From positions 51,567,800-51,631,799 of the forward strand of contig OX381714.1 of NCBI GenBank assembly GCA_947462335.1: a stretch of 64,000 nucleotides of DNA. The letters are read 5' to 3'. The notes below the pieces were generated by a model. The model ran no database searches. It was given only the letters and a program-made list of their open reading frames with translations, and was not told where the DNA came from. This DNA comes from Harmothoe impar (lineage: Eukaryota; Annelida; Polychaeta; Phyllodocida; Polynoidae). Positions 1 through 12,670 of this stretch are shown one piece after another (the stretch's first letter is position 1; each line of letters starts with the position of its first letter). The translations under genes were made by a program, and so were the position numbers.

Positions 1-2206
1 TTCAGAGACAAAAGAACGTGAGGATGGGAAAGAGGATGGGTTATTTTATCCTATTTTAGTATTCAGCAAGGTGTAAGAGTTAGTGGGATGAGTGAGGTGC
101 TGGGGGAGGGGGTGAAGGGTTATGGGGAGGGGGGGGCGGGGGGGGGGGGTAGGCTGCATGTTGAGGACAAGCAGGGATGATGCATCACGGGATAGCAGCA
201 GCGCGCATGCGCGTCGCACACAACCCACACAACCCACCACAGTCACTCCCACCTGGCGACCGGCGGCGGTACTACCCGTACTACTAGCGTCTGTGGCACA
301 TCACCATGTGACTGACTGAGGCACCACGGGATACATACCACTACCCACAATGCACTAGTAGCAACCATCCATCCCATAATTCCACAGCAGGAACTGAGTG
401 ACTGGGGAGGCAGGGATTTGTACTGTTGTTGTTATACAGCCTCCTGTGTGTCTAGTGTAGGGTAGCACTTAGTAGGCCCTGGAGGAGGAGGAAGCAGGAG
501 GAGGGGAGCTGAGTGTATGGAGCAGGAGTGAGCTGGTGAGTGAGCAGGTGTGGGAGGTACTGGAGGCTGAGCTACTCATTCTGCAGGAGGAAGGGGAGAG
601 GAGCAGGACCCTCCTACTCCACTACTCACCTCTAGCTGGTAGTGCACCCTACAGGAGTAGTAGTAGGACTTAAACTACCCCCAATACTGAACTCAGCCAC
701 CACACAGGAGCCAAACCTCAGTGAGTGAGGCCCACCACCACCTCCATCCAATACTACCCCTCACAAACCCTCACACCACTAGCTCAGCTACAGCTGGCTC
801 CACAGGCTACAGCCTCTGCACCCACAGGAGGAAACCCACAGGAGGGTAAGGGTGAGGGTGGTGTATGGGTAAGGTCAACAGTAGCAGCAGCCAGCCCTGG
901 ATGGCAGCAGTGGTGGTGGTGGTACTATAGTGCTAGCTATTGTGCTGATATTAGTATAGGCCTCATACCCTGGACACCCCCCCCCCCTACCACCCACACA
1001 CACACAGAGGATCGATGCGTGCAGCCCCACAGACAGACATTGCTAGAAGCTGCTCATTCAGACTGACCCCCTTCATGCTGACCTCCTCCCTACTACTCAC
1101 CCAGTCACTCACCCACTCAGGCCTCCACCCACTGAGCTGCTCACAGACCCCCATACACTGGATTACCATCTCAATGCTGGCCACTCAATGCCTGCAGAGA
1201 GCAGCTCATTGGTATGGTGACACATCAGGTTATATAAAGGGGCGATTGCTCTATAGGAGAACTGCCTATACTGGATCTATACAGGATTAATTAACACTGC
1301 ATAGGAGGCATTCTGCACCAAACAGTAGGATTATTGTACAGTACAGAGTCACCCAGGATTACTAATACACCTTGTCATACCAGCAGGGGATATACCCCAC
1401 CTGGGACATGCTGGTACAAAGGTACCCCTGCAGGAGGACATGGTAATGTAGGCCAGCCATGCATTATGCAAAGCCTACATAATATTGCATTGTGCCCTAT
1501 GATGTACACAGCTGTCATAGCATTTCAAGGGTAAGAGTCATCATTCAGAGACAGATTCAGGAATTTTAAAAGAAATAAAATAAAATAAAATAAGAAAGAG
1601 GGGTGAGATGGGTCCCAATACAGATCTATAGAAATCTACTAAAAGAAGAAAACAAAGGAGCAATATCATTAAATATACCTAAATCTTTACTCACATTGGT
1701 ATCCATATCTGTGATCTCAACTAGTAGCTACATACAGAGTAGGAAGTTAACAGGTTTTGGGCTGGATCCTCAGTCACGTGATCGGTCTGTACGCAGCGAC
1801 CCCAGGTGGACGGGGGGCAGACTAGGGGTCAGTGAGCTCCTGAGGGGGACCAGGTGCCAGGGGTGTTGTCATGGGAACAAGGGGTGTGGCAAAATACCTC
1901 CAGGGTGTGGACCATGTGGCCACATGTCAGCCGGGGTGAGGCTTAAGGTTATAGACAGATGGGGCATGGGGAGGTCTCGTTTGAATAAATCTCTACATTT
2001 ATTTCAGCAGATTGGTCGTAACTTTGTCCAGAATGTGTACTTTTGAAGATATTTAATGTCATAAGCATTACAAGACAATTATGTGTCTATACTAATATAA
2101 TATATTTATATTAGATGAAAGTTTTTCAAACAAAGTGCAACAACCTATTAAAAAAATTGACCTCTCTGTGAAGTCCCCTTGTTTGCTGCAGGGGTCTGTA
2201 GGAGGA
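1..2206. other. Gene-free repeat-rich stretch
   Basis: No supportable exon was found. The stretch holds G-rich tracts near 122-150, C-rich tracts near 976-987, and GGAGG-rich low-complexity DNA around 480-860. The open frames are short and low in complexity, with no recognisable family. Confidence 0.5.
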
Positions 2207-2456
2207 TTAACCCTTTGAGGACGGCATGATGTCTCAAGGCAACATCTGTCGTCATGATGCACCAATGCAGCGCAGACATGGACCTCACTGGCACTGTATT
2301 GGTGCATCATGCCTTTTGGAGTGAATCAAACCCATTGGGTTGACATGATGCTTGAATGCAACACTGGCGAGTTACTCGCATTGGTGCAAGCATTCATGAA
2401 TCATGCCAACAAAGGGCATAGCACATTAAAGCACCATGCAGCCCTTAAAGGGTTAC
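2207..2456. mobile_element. TTAA-type MITE copy (CCCTTTAAGG family)
   Basis: The left end is TTAA followed by CCCTTTGAGGACGGCATGATG. The right end is CCCTTAAAGGG followed by TTAC. The interior has inverted GATGCATGAATGCAG-like segments around GAGTTACTCGC. No ORF is present, so this is non-autonomous. CCC termini flanked by TTAA resemble piggyBac-superfamily ends. Confidence 0.75.
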
Positions 2457-3009
2457 ATGTGCCTTACTGAGTTCTGTGAGTCTGAGAGCTGTTTGGGATC
2501 AGTCTGTGAGCAGCAAAGGTCAGACAGTGGCTTGACCTACTTCGGGAGTTATTTCAAGAGCTGCTCATGCTATATTTAGACTCAGTATTCAAGCAATGTG
2601 CTCGAGTTTCTTACCATCTTCCTTAATATCCTCAGATCACTATAAATTGTTGATCAGCCTTAAATCATTAGTATTAATGAGCCTTGGAGATACTGATAGT
2701 TATTTCTGTTACAAACTCAGTTCCATCTGAGTGATATTGTATCCAAAAATCGCACTTAAATATGAGCATTTGTCGATAGAAAAAACACACCAGAATCCAC
2801 CATATAAAAGTCTATTGGGAATCCTACCATGGGAATGTCCGATACGAACTTCACCATGCGCATGAGCATTCATCAGACGGGCAGATAGAAAGTAATCGGG
2901 AGTGAATGATCGGTAGAAGTAGATTGGATTTGTGCTCCATCGGGTCGGATCACAGTCCTACAGCCTTTCACAGCCTGTTGATTCAGATAAGATTGGGGCG
3001 TCGCTGAGA

Positions 3010-3206
3010 GTGGGTCACTAAGGCAGGAGCTGTCAATTGGTGGGGGTCTGGATGGGGGGTCCCAATTTTCCCTGTCGATTTTAAGAAATGGCCATGTCGC
3101 CCTGTCGATTTTAAGAAATGACCATGTCACTATCTCTTATATTCCTCATGTCGCATGTCACTAAGCCAAAAAAAAACGGTCCATGTCACCATGTCGAATT
3201 TAGTGG
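3010..3206 (+). repeat. Dispersed repeat with tandem CCCTGTCGATTTTAAGAAATG units
   Basis: The segment contains two tandem copies of a roughly 37-bp unit (CCTGTCGATTTTAAGAAATG plus a CATGTC stretch), then CATGTCGCATGTCACTAAGCC. An inverted copy with the same order of blocks lies at about 17,050-17,245, and a degenerate fragment lies near 20,615-20,670. It is a dispersed repeat of unknown class with no coding capacity. Confidence 0.65.
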
Positions 3207-3287
3207 TCCACACCCATATTGGTACTGTGACTGCTACTGACTGATTGACTTAGGTGTCCCCAAGTTACCGCTGCCACTGCTCTGCCT

Positions 3288-3534
3288 TTAACCCTTTTAG
3301 GGCGGCATGGTGCTTTAAAGCAACAATCCCTTGGTCGTCATGATGCATGAATGCAGCCCTGGTGAATGACTCGCTATGGCTGCATTCAGGCATCATGTCG
3401 ACCCTACACTCCCGAAGGGTCGACATGATGTATGAATGCAGACCTGCCGAGTAGACTCGCCAGGGCTGCATTCAAGATTCATGACGGTAAAGAGTATAGC
3501 TCATTAAAGCACTATGCTGTCCTTAAAGGGTTAA
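3288..3534. mobile_element. TTAA-type MITE copy, intact TTAA on both sides
   Basis: TTAA at 3288-3291 is followed by CCCTTTTAGGGCGGCATGGTG. The right end is CCTTAAAGGG followed by TTAA at 3531-3534. Two internal palindromic arms flank the sequence GAGTAGACTCGC. It is one of the cleanest copies and supports a TTAA target-site duplication. Confidence 0.8.
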
Positions 3535-3927
3535 GTGGCAGTGGTAGGTACCTAACTACCTACAATCTATCTCTATTGGAGGTATTCCTAGTGTAAGTAC
3601 CCATTGAAGTTAACCACCTACAACTGTCCTGCACTGCTTTAGAAGGCAAATACTATTACCTTTAACACGTAAATGTATCCATAGATCCTTTACCTGGATT
3701 CCTTTTTTATATCAACCATATAAAGCGTTGTGTATAATGGCACCCGTGTATATGCTCCCTGTTTATACCAGGCATATCAATCCATATCCATACTTAAATT
3801 GCTATTGCTACCTAGATGTGCATCGGTATACATTGTTGACAAATCCCTTCTGCACTCGATGCCTCTCTCAGCATTAGCTGTCCCCAATACTCTGACATCT
3901 ACACACACATCTACTGCATATATGGAA

Positions 3928-4271
3928 TAACCCTTTAATGACGGCAGAATACCACGATGCCGTACCAATGCAGCGCCGGCCTTCAGGAGTGTATCACCTC
4001 CTTAGGGTTGGCATGATGCATGCACAGTGCAGCACCAGTCAATGCTGCATTCATGCACCATACCAACAAATGTGTGTTGACCCTTTAAGGACGACATAGT
4101 GCCTTAATGCATCATGTCCTTGGTCGTCATGGTACCTGAATGCAGCCCACACTCCAGGACTGCAGTCAAGCATGCCGACTCTTTGGGGGTAGAGACACTC
4201 CCAAGACTGCAAGAGGTCGGAATGATGCACCAATGCATCACCTTTTAGCGACATGCTGCCCTTAAAGGGTA
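3928..4271. mobile_element. TTAA-type MITE copies, rearranged
   Basis: A left end (TAACCCTTTAATGACGGC) at 3928 is followed by a second left-type end (TTGACCCTTTAAGGACGAC) near 4078. The only right end (CCCTTAAAGGGTAA) is at 4258-4271. This is probably two overlapping or nested degenerate copies. Confidence 0.6.
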
Positions 4272-4597
4272 AAATAGTGCACATTCCCAGCCCTGCCTTC
4301 TACACACGGCAGCACACATCCATCAATACCCACACACACACACCACACCCTGTGTGTCAGTGACAACCCCCAGGCACCTAAATGACCCCACAGAGCTGCT
4401 CAGGAGCTGCTCATGTAGATTCAGGTGCCTGCACCCCCCAGTGGTGAATCACCCCTGTGGAGTGTGGTACGGCCGCGTGCCGCATACTGCTTTAGGCCTA
4501 CTGCTGAGGCTGCAGACTTGCCGATGGATGGCCTACTGCCGGCTGGTTAGGCCTGCCATAGGCCGCATTCCCTAGAGGCCTGACCCTAACCTGATTA

Positions 4598-4799
4598 TGA
4601 CCCTGTAAGGACGGCATGATGCCTTAATGCACTATTTGTAAGAGCCAGCACTGCATTGGCGCATCATGCCGACCCTTTGGGGGTGTAGCATGATGCATGA
4701 ATGAAGCCCTGGCAAGTTACTCGCCAGGGCTGAAATAATGCATTTTATTCCGACCTATGGAAGAGCAGATTAAAGCACTCTGCGGCCATCAGAGGGTTA
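4598..4799. mobile_element. TTAA-type MITE copy
   Basis: The left end is TGACCCTGTAAGGACGGCATGATG and the right end is GCGGCCATCAGAGGGTTAA. The interior has the family palindrome GCCCTGGCAAGTTACTCGCCAGGGC. Confidence 0.7.
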
Positions 4800-5444
4800 A
4801 TACAGTATTAGTCACCCCCCCCCCCCCACACACACACACAGCCTCCCTCATCTAGACTGGCCGGCGCCTAGTCCTCATTAGGATTTGTCAAAAGCATTTT
4901 AGATGCTAGGCCTGGTGGGGTGGGGGGGGGGAGGTGGTGGATCCAGAAGGGGGGTGATGTTTTTGTGACTCCTGTTGGGTTCATGAATGAAACTAGGTCA
5001 GACAGCATCGTCAGGGGTTAGGTGGGTGTGGTAGTGGAGGGGGGGGGGTGTTAAACATGCACTGATATACATTGTTTATCGATTAGATATCTGACTTGTT
5101 AAATCGTGCTTTGGTGGCAGGGGGATGAAAGTGGATCTATTCAAATTTCTGACATTTTTGAATGTTTTGAATTGAATGATTCCGATGTTTTAAGATACCC
5201 TAGAACTCTGACTTTGCAATGCAGGCTCACACCCAATCAATGTTCAATTTAATACAAACTCGTTCTGTAATACGCAGACTAGGCCAGCGGGGAAGCTCCT
5301 TTATAAAGATGGGCCATGAAACAGGTTTCCGGGGCGCCAAATATGGGAGGCATTCCTAAAGCATAAAATGTAGGGGAATCCCCTAATCCCCATTCAGACT
5401 TGGTGATTGAGGCCTTTCTTCAGATGGGACGAGACGCATTGGAT
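4800..5444. other. Gene-free stretch with homopolymer C/G runs
   Basis: It holds a C run and CA repeat near 4814-4840 and G runs near 4920-4933 and 5039-5048. No exon or other element is recognisable. Confidence 0.4.
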
Positions 5445-5560
5445 GTTAGCCCTTCAAAGACAGCATAGTGCTTTAATGTACTGTGCCATTTTGCCGTTAT
5501 GATGACGCATGAATGCAGCCATGGTAATGACCCCACAGGGGTGATGCATAATGTGGTAGC
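5445..5560. mobile_element. Partial TTAA-type MITE copy
   Basis: Only the left part of the family is visible: GTTAGCCCTTCAAAGACAGCATAGTGC, then GATGACGCATGAATGCAGCC. The right part is lost. Confidence 0.5.
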
Positions 5561-5872
5561 GGATGCGCCAGTGTTTTTTTTTGTTTTGTTTTTATTTTTA
5601 ATTTTCCCAGAGCATGTTAATAGAAGGCTGCCAATGTTTCCAATACTGTGTGGGTGCATATTGTACAATAGGCATTAAGACTGAGAGACGAAATCTGCTC
5701 AAAGCAGCCCAATTAACCCAGTAGCAATTAGCCAGGCAATCACTATAAACAGTGCCTAAGTGTTCTAATTAGAACAATGTCAAGACGCCCTCAGTGCAAT
5801 CAATTAGATTAGAGACACGACTCTCATTGATGCAATCAACACAAGCACTATGTAAATTAACATTTATATTTT

Positions 5873-5925
5873 TTAACCCTTTAAGTGCCGCATAGTGCTC
5901 TAATATGCCATTCCCTTTATGATAC
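5873..5925. mobile_element. Terminal fragment of TTAA-type MITE
   Basis: TTAACCCTTTAAGTGCCGCATAGTGC matches the family terminus. The internal palindromes and the second end are absent. Confidence 0.5.
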
Positions 5926-7289
5926 AAATTAGGTCCATAGAGGGACAGTGCTATAGCTATGATGCAGGGTAGTTTGACCTGTCCATGACAAGCCCTCCTT
6001 TTATGTGTTACACTACACAAGTGTCACTCGATTCCCTCCTGCAAAGGACAAATAGAGAAGATGCCAATATGTGAATAAATCCATAATTAGGGTGGACATC
6101 TCAAGGTAGGTGGTTGGCTCTAGGTAAAGCTTATGCCAGGTTGTGATGACTCAACAGCATTGAGTCATTGCCGGTTGTCGGCCCTGTAACATGTATACAC
6201 GTGTCGGGGTATGGCCTACATCAAAGTGACTTTGCACTATACTACTCACAGCCCAAACAAGGCCCGTGCCGTCACCATGTCTCACCCGGCACGCCGCCGT
6301 CTGTGTATAGGCCTCTACCGGGATCTGACTTGTTCCCGCACCCACACCGTTTACACTGACACCAGCAATCTCGTGAGACCTTGGCTCTGCTCTCGTATTG
6401 TAGCCTGTTCCCCGGAAGCTATGGTGTGTGACTGTCTGGTCACTGCCTAAGTCTCACGATAGGTTGCGAGCACAGAACTAACATGGCTGCCCATATGGAG
6501 AAAACCGAGTCTTCGCTATACGTGCAGTTACCGTATATATGATACAGCACCAAGCGGTTAGTCATGCAGTCACGTCACAGCTGTAATAATCAATATATGA
6601 CATTGTAAGTGACGCCGAGAACATAAGTGTTGAGTAATGTACTTGTGTATTTATGAGCAGCAACATGTTAATTCGCAGATACTTTATAGTCCTTTATAGT
6701 TAAGCATTTTATCGGCCATTTTGGAGTCTTAATAACCTACGTCATACTGACTATTGTGTATCTTAAGATGCATCTTATGCTGCAGATTAAAGGGTTATGT
6801 CTTATTCCCGAGCTGTTCATGCAGGTAGTACTTATGGTAACCTGCTAGTACATATCCAGTACGTCTATTTAGGCCTCGGCCTTGGGATGGTCTGGGAAGC
6901 ATCCAGACATATGGAACGTGGAGAGGGCGGAACCTCTCTGAACCCTTCAATATCACTACTACCATAATATCCATCCCTGGTTTCTTGAATACGGCATTCT
7001 GTACGAGTCAGGCTATCATGACATAACTGAAAAAATACCACATAAATAGTCTTGGGCAGTTTTCATTGGCGCTACTCCTCAACCCAAAGCTGTTATGACA
7101 TAACTAAAATAATTTCCAAATAGAAATAGTTTTGGACAATTTCTAATTGGAGCTGCTCGTATCTTGTGAGCCATATTGAGACTTGCCACATAAAAGGTGC
7201 CTCATTAGGCATTTTGTTAAAACACACCTGGCCAGGTTTTAGGTATAATGTTTCTTCTTATTCAAAATAATGGCATCGTATTTTTCATC
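5926..7289. other. Gene-free stretch
   Basis: No exon is supported. Around 7018-7145 there are two related segments containing GACATAACTGAAA/TGACATAACTAAAA followed by an AATAGT motif. This looks like a degenerate tandem duplication. Confidence 0.4.
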
Positions 7290-7290
7290 A

Positions 7291-7532
7291 TTAGCCCATA
7301 AAGGACGTACGGCATAATGATTAAATGTGCTATGCCTTTTGTCGTCGTGATACCTAAATGCAGCCCTGGTAAGTAACTCAGTGATGCTGCATGAATGCCA
7401 AATGTGACCCTATGGGGTTGATACACTCCCAAAAGGTTGACATACAGCACCCGCGAGTAACTCACTGATGCTAGTCTTGTTGCATCATGACGACAAATTT
7501 TGCATTGGCATCACGCCGTCCTTAAAGTTGTC
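7291..7532. mobile_element. TTAA-type MITE copy, degenerate
   Basis: The left end is TTAGCCCATAAAGGACGTACGGC and the right end is GCCGTCCTTAAAGTTG. Internal GCATGAATGC and GAGTAACTC segments are present. Confidence 0.6.
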
Positions 7533-7604
7533 TTCATATTTTCTCTTCTGGCAGATAAATAGATGCTCGGGTAACAGGTGCGAGGTATTTGTAGAACTCT
7601 ATGG

Positions 7605-7839
7605 TAAACCTTCAAGGATGGTATGATGCATTAATGCATCATGCCTTTGGTTGTCATGATGCATGAATGCAGCCCTGGCTGCATTCAAGCATCATTTCGA
7701 CCATACGGTGTTGAGACACCAAAGTATGGTGCACTAATGCAGCGCCGACTACGGTAGTCACTCGCCGGGCTGCATTGGTGCATCATGACAACAAAATTTA
7801 ATGCCATCTTTTAGCGGCGTGCCGTCCCTAAAGGGTTAA
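7605..7839. mobile_element. TTAA-type MITE copy
   Basis: The left end is TAAACCTTCAAGGATGGTATGATGC. The right end is CGTCCCTAAAGGG followed by TTAA at 7836-7839. The family internal hairpin arms are present. Confidence 0.65.
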
Positions 7840-9084
7840 GGTGCCCAGTACCCTCGGCGCTTATTCAAGGACCCGGCGCTTTATATACAGGCCATCATCC
7901 TAGAACCTTGAGGGTTGATCAGCAGTAATACGAATAGAGCTGGGCAAGCAGTTGTCCCATCGAGTCCTGATTGAACCTTTTCATGAATCCCCCCCCCCCC
8001 TCCACTGGGCTGTCAGCCCTGTGGTGTATGAGACATATTAGCGGTCAGACCCCGGACACGTGACCTTGTAGGGTGCCTGGCCACATCCCGCCGGGGCATT
8101 ATGCAGCTCAACACCCACACTGTGGGGGGGGGGGGGGGGGTAAATTCCTCCAGCAGGGAACAGGTCCTATCATAGTCTAGTTCTACACAGGCTGCGCTAG
8201 AGCTTGCTGTTGTGTGCAGGGATGAAAGTTTTCCAAGTTTTCCCTTGATGTGTTGGGAGATAATGACAAGTATAGTGGCCTAGCGAAGCTATAGGATCAC
8301 TAATACATGTACTATAAACAGTACCACTTACAGTCAAAACTAGGAAGTGTGTCTCATAAGTTGGTTCAAATGGCGCTGCCATCTCACAGCCTTAATAACA
8401 ACCCAGTGGTGACCTCTACACACAGTGCCCCCTGGTGGTTGAAGGCAGTTCTCAACACGAGGCTGATATAGACGCTCTATCAGCAAGTGGGCAGGTGGAG
8501 GGATTGAGGGAGTGTGGGGAGTGTGGGGGGGGGGGGGGGTTGATTATGGACATTGAGGGGCAGGCGGTGGGAGGGGACGTGATCGTGGTTCAGAATAGCT
8601 CTCCACGCACACTGCAGCACAGATACAATCTGACTACCGTGATTTCAGTATGCACGGCCTTCCAGTATGCACGGCCTTCCAGTATGCACGGCTGCCCAAT
8701 ATGCATGCATTACGATATGCATGACATATCAGTTTGCACAAGCAGTCCACGGGCATGAGATCTCAGTATTAAAACAGGCTACATAATGATAGTATATTTG
8801 ATATAACAGTATGGCAGCCCTTCTATATATGCAGAGACCTCTTTACCTGCACTCAATTTGTGTAATATATAATGATAATTAATCTATTAGTTTTCTGTGA
8901 AGGCAGGTCTCTTAGTACATGTAGCCACATCCTCTTTGCTAGTTCCCATTGGTTACAAGGATTGTACTTGAACAACTTCTCATCCCATCTAGCACCAAGG
9001 TCTGCACTGTGCACTTTGATCAATGGAAAGACTGAGGCAAATGAAAAGAATACATGCGTTGCTATACCTTAAAGTGCATTTCCA
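7840..9084. other. Gene-free stretch with G tracts and a short tandem repeat
   Basis: It holds long G runs at about 8125-8140 and 8526-8540 and a C run near 7988-7999. A 17-bp motif, CAGTATGCACGGCCTTC, is tandemly repeated about three times at 8646-8697. A GGGATGAAAGTTTTCC fragment near 8219 matches the AGGGATGAAAG family described at 18,085. No exon is supported. Confidence 0.5.
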
Positions 9085-9374
9085 TTAACCCTTAAGGCCC
9101 TTATAGTACTTTATTGTGCTATGCCCTTTGTCGTCATGATGCATGAATGCAGCCCTTGTGAGTAACCTGACAGAACTGCATCATACATGCATGATACACT
9201 CCCGAAGGGTCAACATGATGCACTAACATGACACCGCGAGTTACTCGCCAGTGTAGCGTTGATACTCCCGAAGCCTTCAATCAGCATGATGCACCAATGC
9301 GGTGCCGCGAGTTATTCGCCAGTGTAGCATTGGACAGTGCATCATGACAACAAATGTTACCTTATAGGGTTGAT
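9085..9374. mobile_element. TTAA-type MITE copy with two internal palindromes
   Basis: The left end is TTAACCCTTAAGGCCC. The right end is degenerate (ACCTTATAGGGTTGA). The repeated internal module GCGAGTTACTCGCCAGTGTAGC occurs twice. Confidence 0.65.
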
Positions 9375-11075
9375 GGTGCTTTTCTAGACCAGGAGAGAAT
9401 TGTTCCAACTTGTGCAGCTAGTGCCATACATCAGCCCCCACTGCCACTGTTTGGGTCCCCAACCCAACCAAGCAGCAGGTCAAACCAGGAATGAGAATAC
9501 CAGGGTGCTTGGGGAAAGGGATGGGGATGGGGGAGTGATGTATGTAATGCGGGTGGTACCATGTTAAAAGGGTTCTAGGGTTGTGGGCCGAGCAGAAGTA
9601 TTAATATGATAACACGTAGCATTCATGTATATTTCAAAAAGAAAATTGGTAGACGTTAACATGTGTTAACTCTGTTTAAAGAATGATATATGTGAAATCA
9701 AAAAGAAAATATTAAAACCAGTACTACTTGCCAAAATGACCAATAGAGAGATGGCAATGACTATCTTGATGAATTCCAATGACAAATTAGCAAGAAGGCT
9801 AACCTAACTGCTCCATTGTAAAGGGTCTAACCTTGGGAGGGCGTTGGGAGCCCTAGAACTAAAGGTAGAGGTAGAGGGCATCATTGGTGGTTGGCAGTTT
9901 GGACAGGACAAGTCCCGGAGGTCCTTATTCATCATTAGGGGCCGGTAGCACTGGCATAAATCACAACTAACAGCCCCCCCCCCCCCCACACACACACACA
10001 CACCCCAGGTAACGCAAATGCCACCCACCAAGTACCTAAACCTCAGACTACACCAATATTAATAATGGTATAGTACTGGAGGAGGCCTGAAAGTCTTGAT
10101 TTTGTACTCCTCCTGAAGAAGGGGAGCTGGGGGGGGGGGGGGGGGTCGTCGTAAATTTTAAGGGGGAAAATCCAGTGCGTTACTGCTTTTTTTTAATAGT
10201 GTAAAGAGGGGTCAGGCGCAACAGGGGCGCTAAAAGTGGCACCCCCTCTAGAGGGGGGTAAAAGATCACCCCCCCCTCCCATGTTGAACACTCCCCTTAT
10301 CACCAAATCCCCGAAGTCTGGTGTAGGAGACAGAGTAGAAAGACATGGTGATCAGCACCCTCACCAGCCCCTCCATTACCCCCCACCCCACCCCCGCCAC
10401 CCCGGCCATCACCAGGTCCCCAGGGTTACATATAGAAGCAGCACCATAGGTAGAAACCCAAGACACATAACAACTACATTGCCATATGGCATACCAAATT
10501 GGGGGAGTCAATCCTTTACCTTCAGGCTATGCTCATGCTCATACACTGTTAAAAGTCAGTTGCCTTTTTTGTAAGTATACAGTAGAATCTACTGTAGGTG
10601 TATAGATTATTGTAGGTGAACATCAGAATAAACTCTAAAAGCTTCTAAAGTTACAGTTATTACTGTAAAACCTCAGTAACTTGACTTAGTATGATTTCTC
10701 TAGTAAACATCTCTCAAATTAGATTTATATCTTGAAGTAGTTCAGAGAATTTCTAAAACGGTATATCAGATGGTAGAGGAAAGAAATACAGAATTTTATT
10801 GGAATCTATTTTGCCTTTTTTTTTCATGATATCTTAATTTGTCATTAAATCGGTAAGTTAAGTCTCAGACTTTAATACAAAGGCGACGAATTGGCCATAG
10901 CCATGTGAGGGTCTATTCACATCCTAGTATCTAGTGCTGAAAGGGAAATAGGACAGAAAGCCAACGTAACCACCTCTTCCTACCGTGAGAGGCAACCCAC
11001 CTGTGGCTCCTACCCCCCCCCCCCCCCTCCTACCACACCCTCCCCTGCTACCAGGCCTGCCTGGAGGCGGTCTGT
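9375..11075. other. Gene-free stretch
   Basis: It holds a C run with a CA repeat near 9968-10004, a G run near 10128-10146 and a C run near 11012-11027. Segments near 10,574-10,680 with CAGTAGAATCTACTG-type palindromes recall the CTGTAAATTTACAG repeats at 24.4 kb. No exon was recognised. Confidence 0.4.
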
Positions 11076-11313
11076 GTAACCCTCTAAGGGCTGCATAGTG
11101 CTTTAGTGCATTTTAGACTTTATCATCACAAACCGACTCTCCAATAGTGCATCATAAGCATATCATGCTGCCTCTGTTGGGTCGATAACTGCCGGAGGGT
11201 CGGCATGATGCATGAATGCAGTCCTGGCGAGTAGACTCGCCAGGGCTGCATTCATGCATCATGACGACCAAGGGCATAGCCCATTGTAGCACTATGCAGC
11301 CCTTACAGGTTAA
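11076..11313. mobile_element. TTAA-type MITE copy with a near-perfect central hairpin
   Basis: The left end is GTAACCCTCTAAGGGCTGC. The right end is GCAGCCCTTACAGG followed by TTAA. At about 11,206-11,263 the arms around GCGAGTAGACTCGC are almost perfectly complementary, giving a hairpin of roughly 55 bp. Confidence 0.75.
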
Positions 11314-11990
11314 AGCCAGCAGTGCAGAGTGGCGGGTGGACATTGCACCGACCCTAGTGGCTGCTGACTCAGAGAGCAGAGCCAGGCCCAGAGATGGGTG
11401 AGTCATGAGAGAGGCAGGACTGCAGTGCCAATCGGTGAGAACTCATCCTCAGCACTGCCTCTGTGTCACAGGCCCGCTCATTGTACATCATCGGTACAGG
11501 GGGTCGGGGAAGTCATTGGGGGAGAAGGGGATCAGGAAAAGTCAGGGAAAACCAGAATTTAAAAGATCATATAGCAAAGTCCATAAGTAGCACAAAGGTT
11601 TACTATATACATGTATACCGTGGCGTTTTGTAAATATGGCCAGGAAAAAATGCCATTTCTTTAGTCGTGGAAAGTCACAGGTAATTTCAAATTGAGTCTC
11701 TTTGTGTGTACCATGTATTGCCACTACTGGGGTGGTATGGTGTATCTCTTTAAATCATTGAGCTCTGACAAAAACGGTATACCTTTTACAGGTACTATAT
11801 GTCTAATATGAGATTAAGGGTGCAGGTATGGAGGTGGGGGGGGGGGGGGTTATGTCGCCCTTTCATCTCTGTGAGTTGTGTGAGATGAGCTGCTGTGACG
11901 TCACGGCTGGTATTCCCGCTGGTTCCTGCACGTCAGGACGCCTCATCACCAGCGACACCTGCTCTCCATACACAGTCTTGGTGTATATCA
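11314..11990. other. Gene-free stretch
   Basis: No exon was recognised. A G run is present near 11,837-11,849. Confidence 0.35.
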
Positions 11991-12247
11991 TTAACCCTTT
12001 GATGTCCAAATTGTGCCTTAATGTGCTAGGTCTTTTGGTGTCATGATGCATGAATGCCGCCCTGGTGAGTAACTCGCGAGTGCTGCATTTGTGAATCATG
12101 CCAATGCTATGATGTTGATACACTCCCAAATGCTCGGCATGATGCATGGATGCAGTACTGGCGAGTTACTTGCCATGGCAGCATTGCAACTTCATGAGGA
12201 CCACAAGCATGGCGCATTAAGTAGGTATGCGTCCCTTTAAGAGTAAA
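11991..12247. mobile_element. TTAA-type MITE copy
   Basis: The left end is TTAA at 11991 followed by CCCTTTGATGTCC. The right end is GTCCCTTTAAGAGTAA. Two internal GCGAGTTACTTGCC-like palindromes are visible. Confidence 0.65.
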
Positions 12248-12529
12248 AGCATACATATGTATTGGTACTCAGAAACCCTGGGAGGAGATTGCCTGGCCTG
12301 CATATCTAGGTATACCCAGAAACGCTAAGTGTGTGTTTGGAGATTGATGAGTACGTGTGTGTGTGTGTGTGTGTGGGGGGGGGGTTACATGACATTTTGG
12401 CATGGCAGCAAGGGGTCGAGTGAAGATAGTATGTGGCGTATTTAAATCAGGAGTCAAAAGTTAGCAACGTAGAGTAGTATAAAGGGTTCACAGAATATAC
12501 AAAGGGCAGTGCAGTGAATTTCAGCCTAT

Positions 12530-12670
12530 TGTCGATGCAGCACCAGCGAGTAACCTGCTAGCACACTATCTTCGGGTATCATGGGACTGCATCAACCCAC
12601 GAGGGCTGCATTCATGCATCATGTCGACAAACGCCATAATGCTGCACTATGCTACCCATAGAGAGAAAAC
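12530..12670. mobile_element. Fragment of TTAA-type MITE
   Basis: Only the interior matches: GATGCAGCACCAGCGAGTAACC, GGGCTGCATTCATGCATCATG and a decayed right end. Confidence 0.45.

Noticed and set aside
4426..4470. Possible PAK N-terminal exon (CCTGCACCCCCC...)
   Set aside because: The proline codons are not followed by a PAK-like sequence, the frame is interrupted, and no suitable donor phase was found.
6211..6450. 79-codon open frame with higher CpG
   Set aside because: No recognisable domain and no splice or start support; probably chance.
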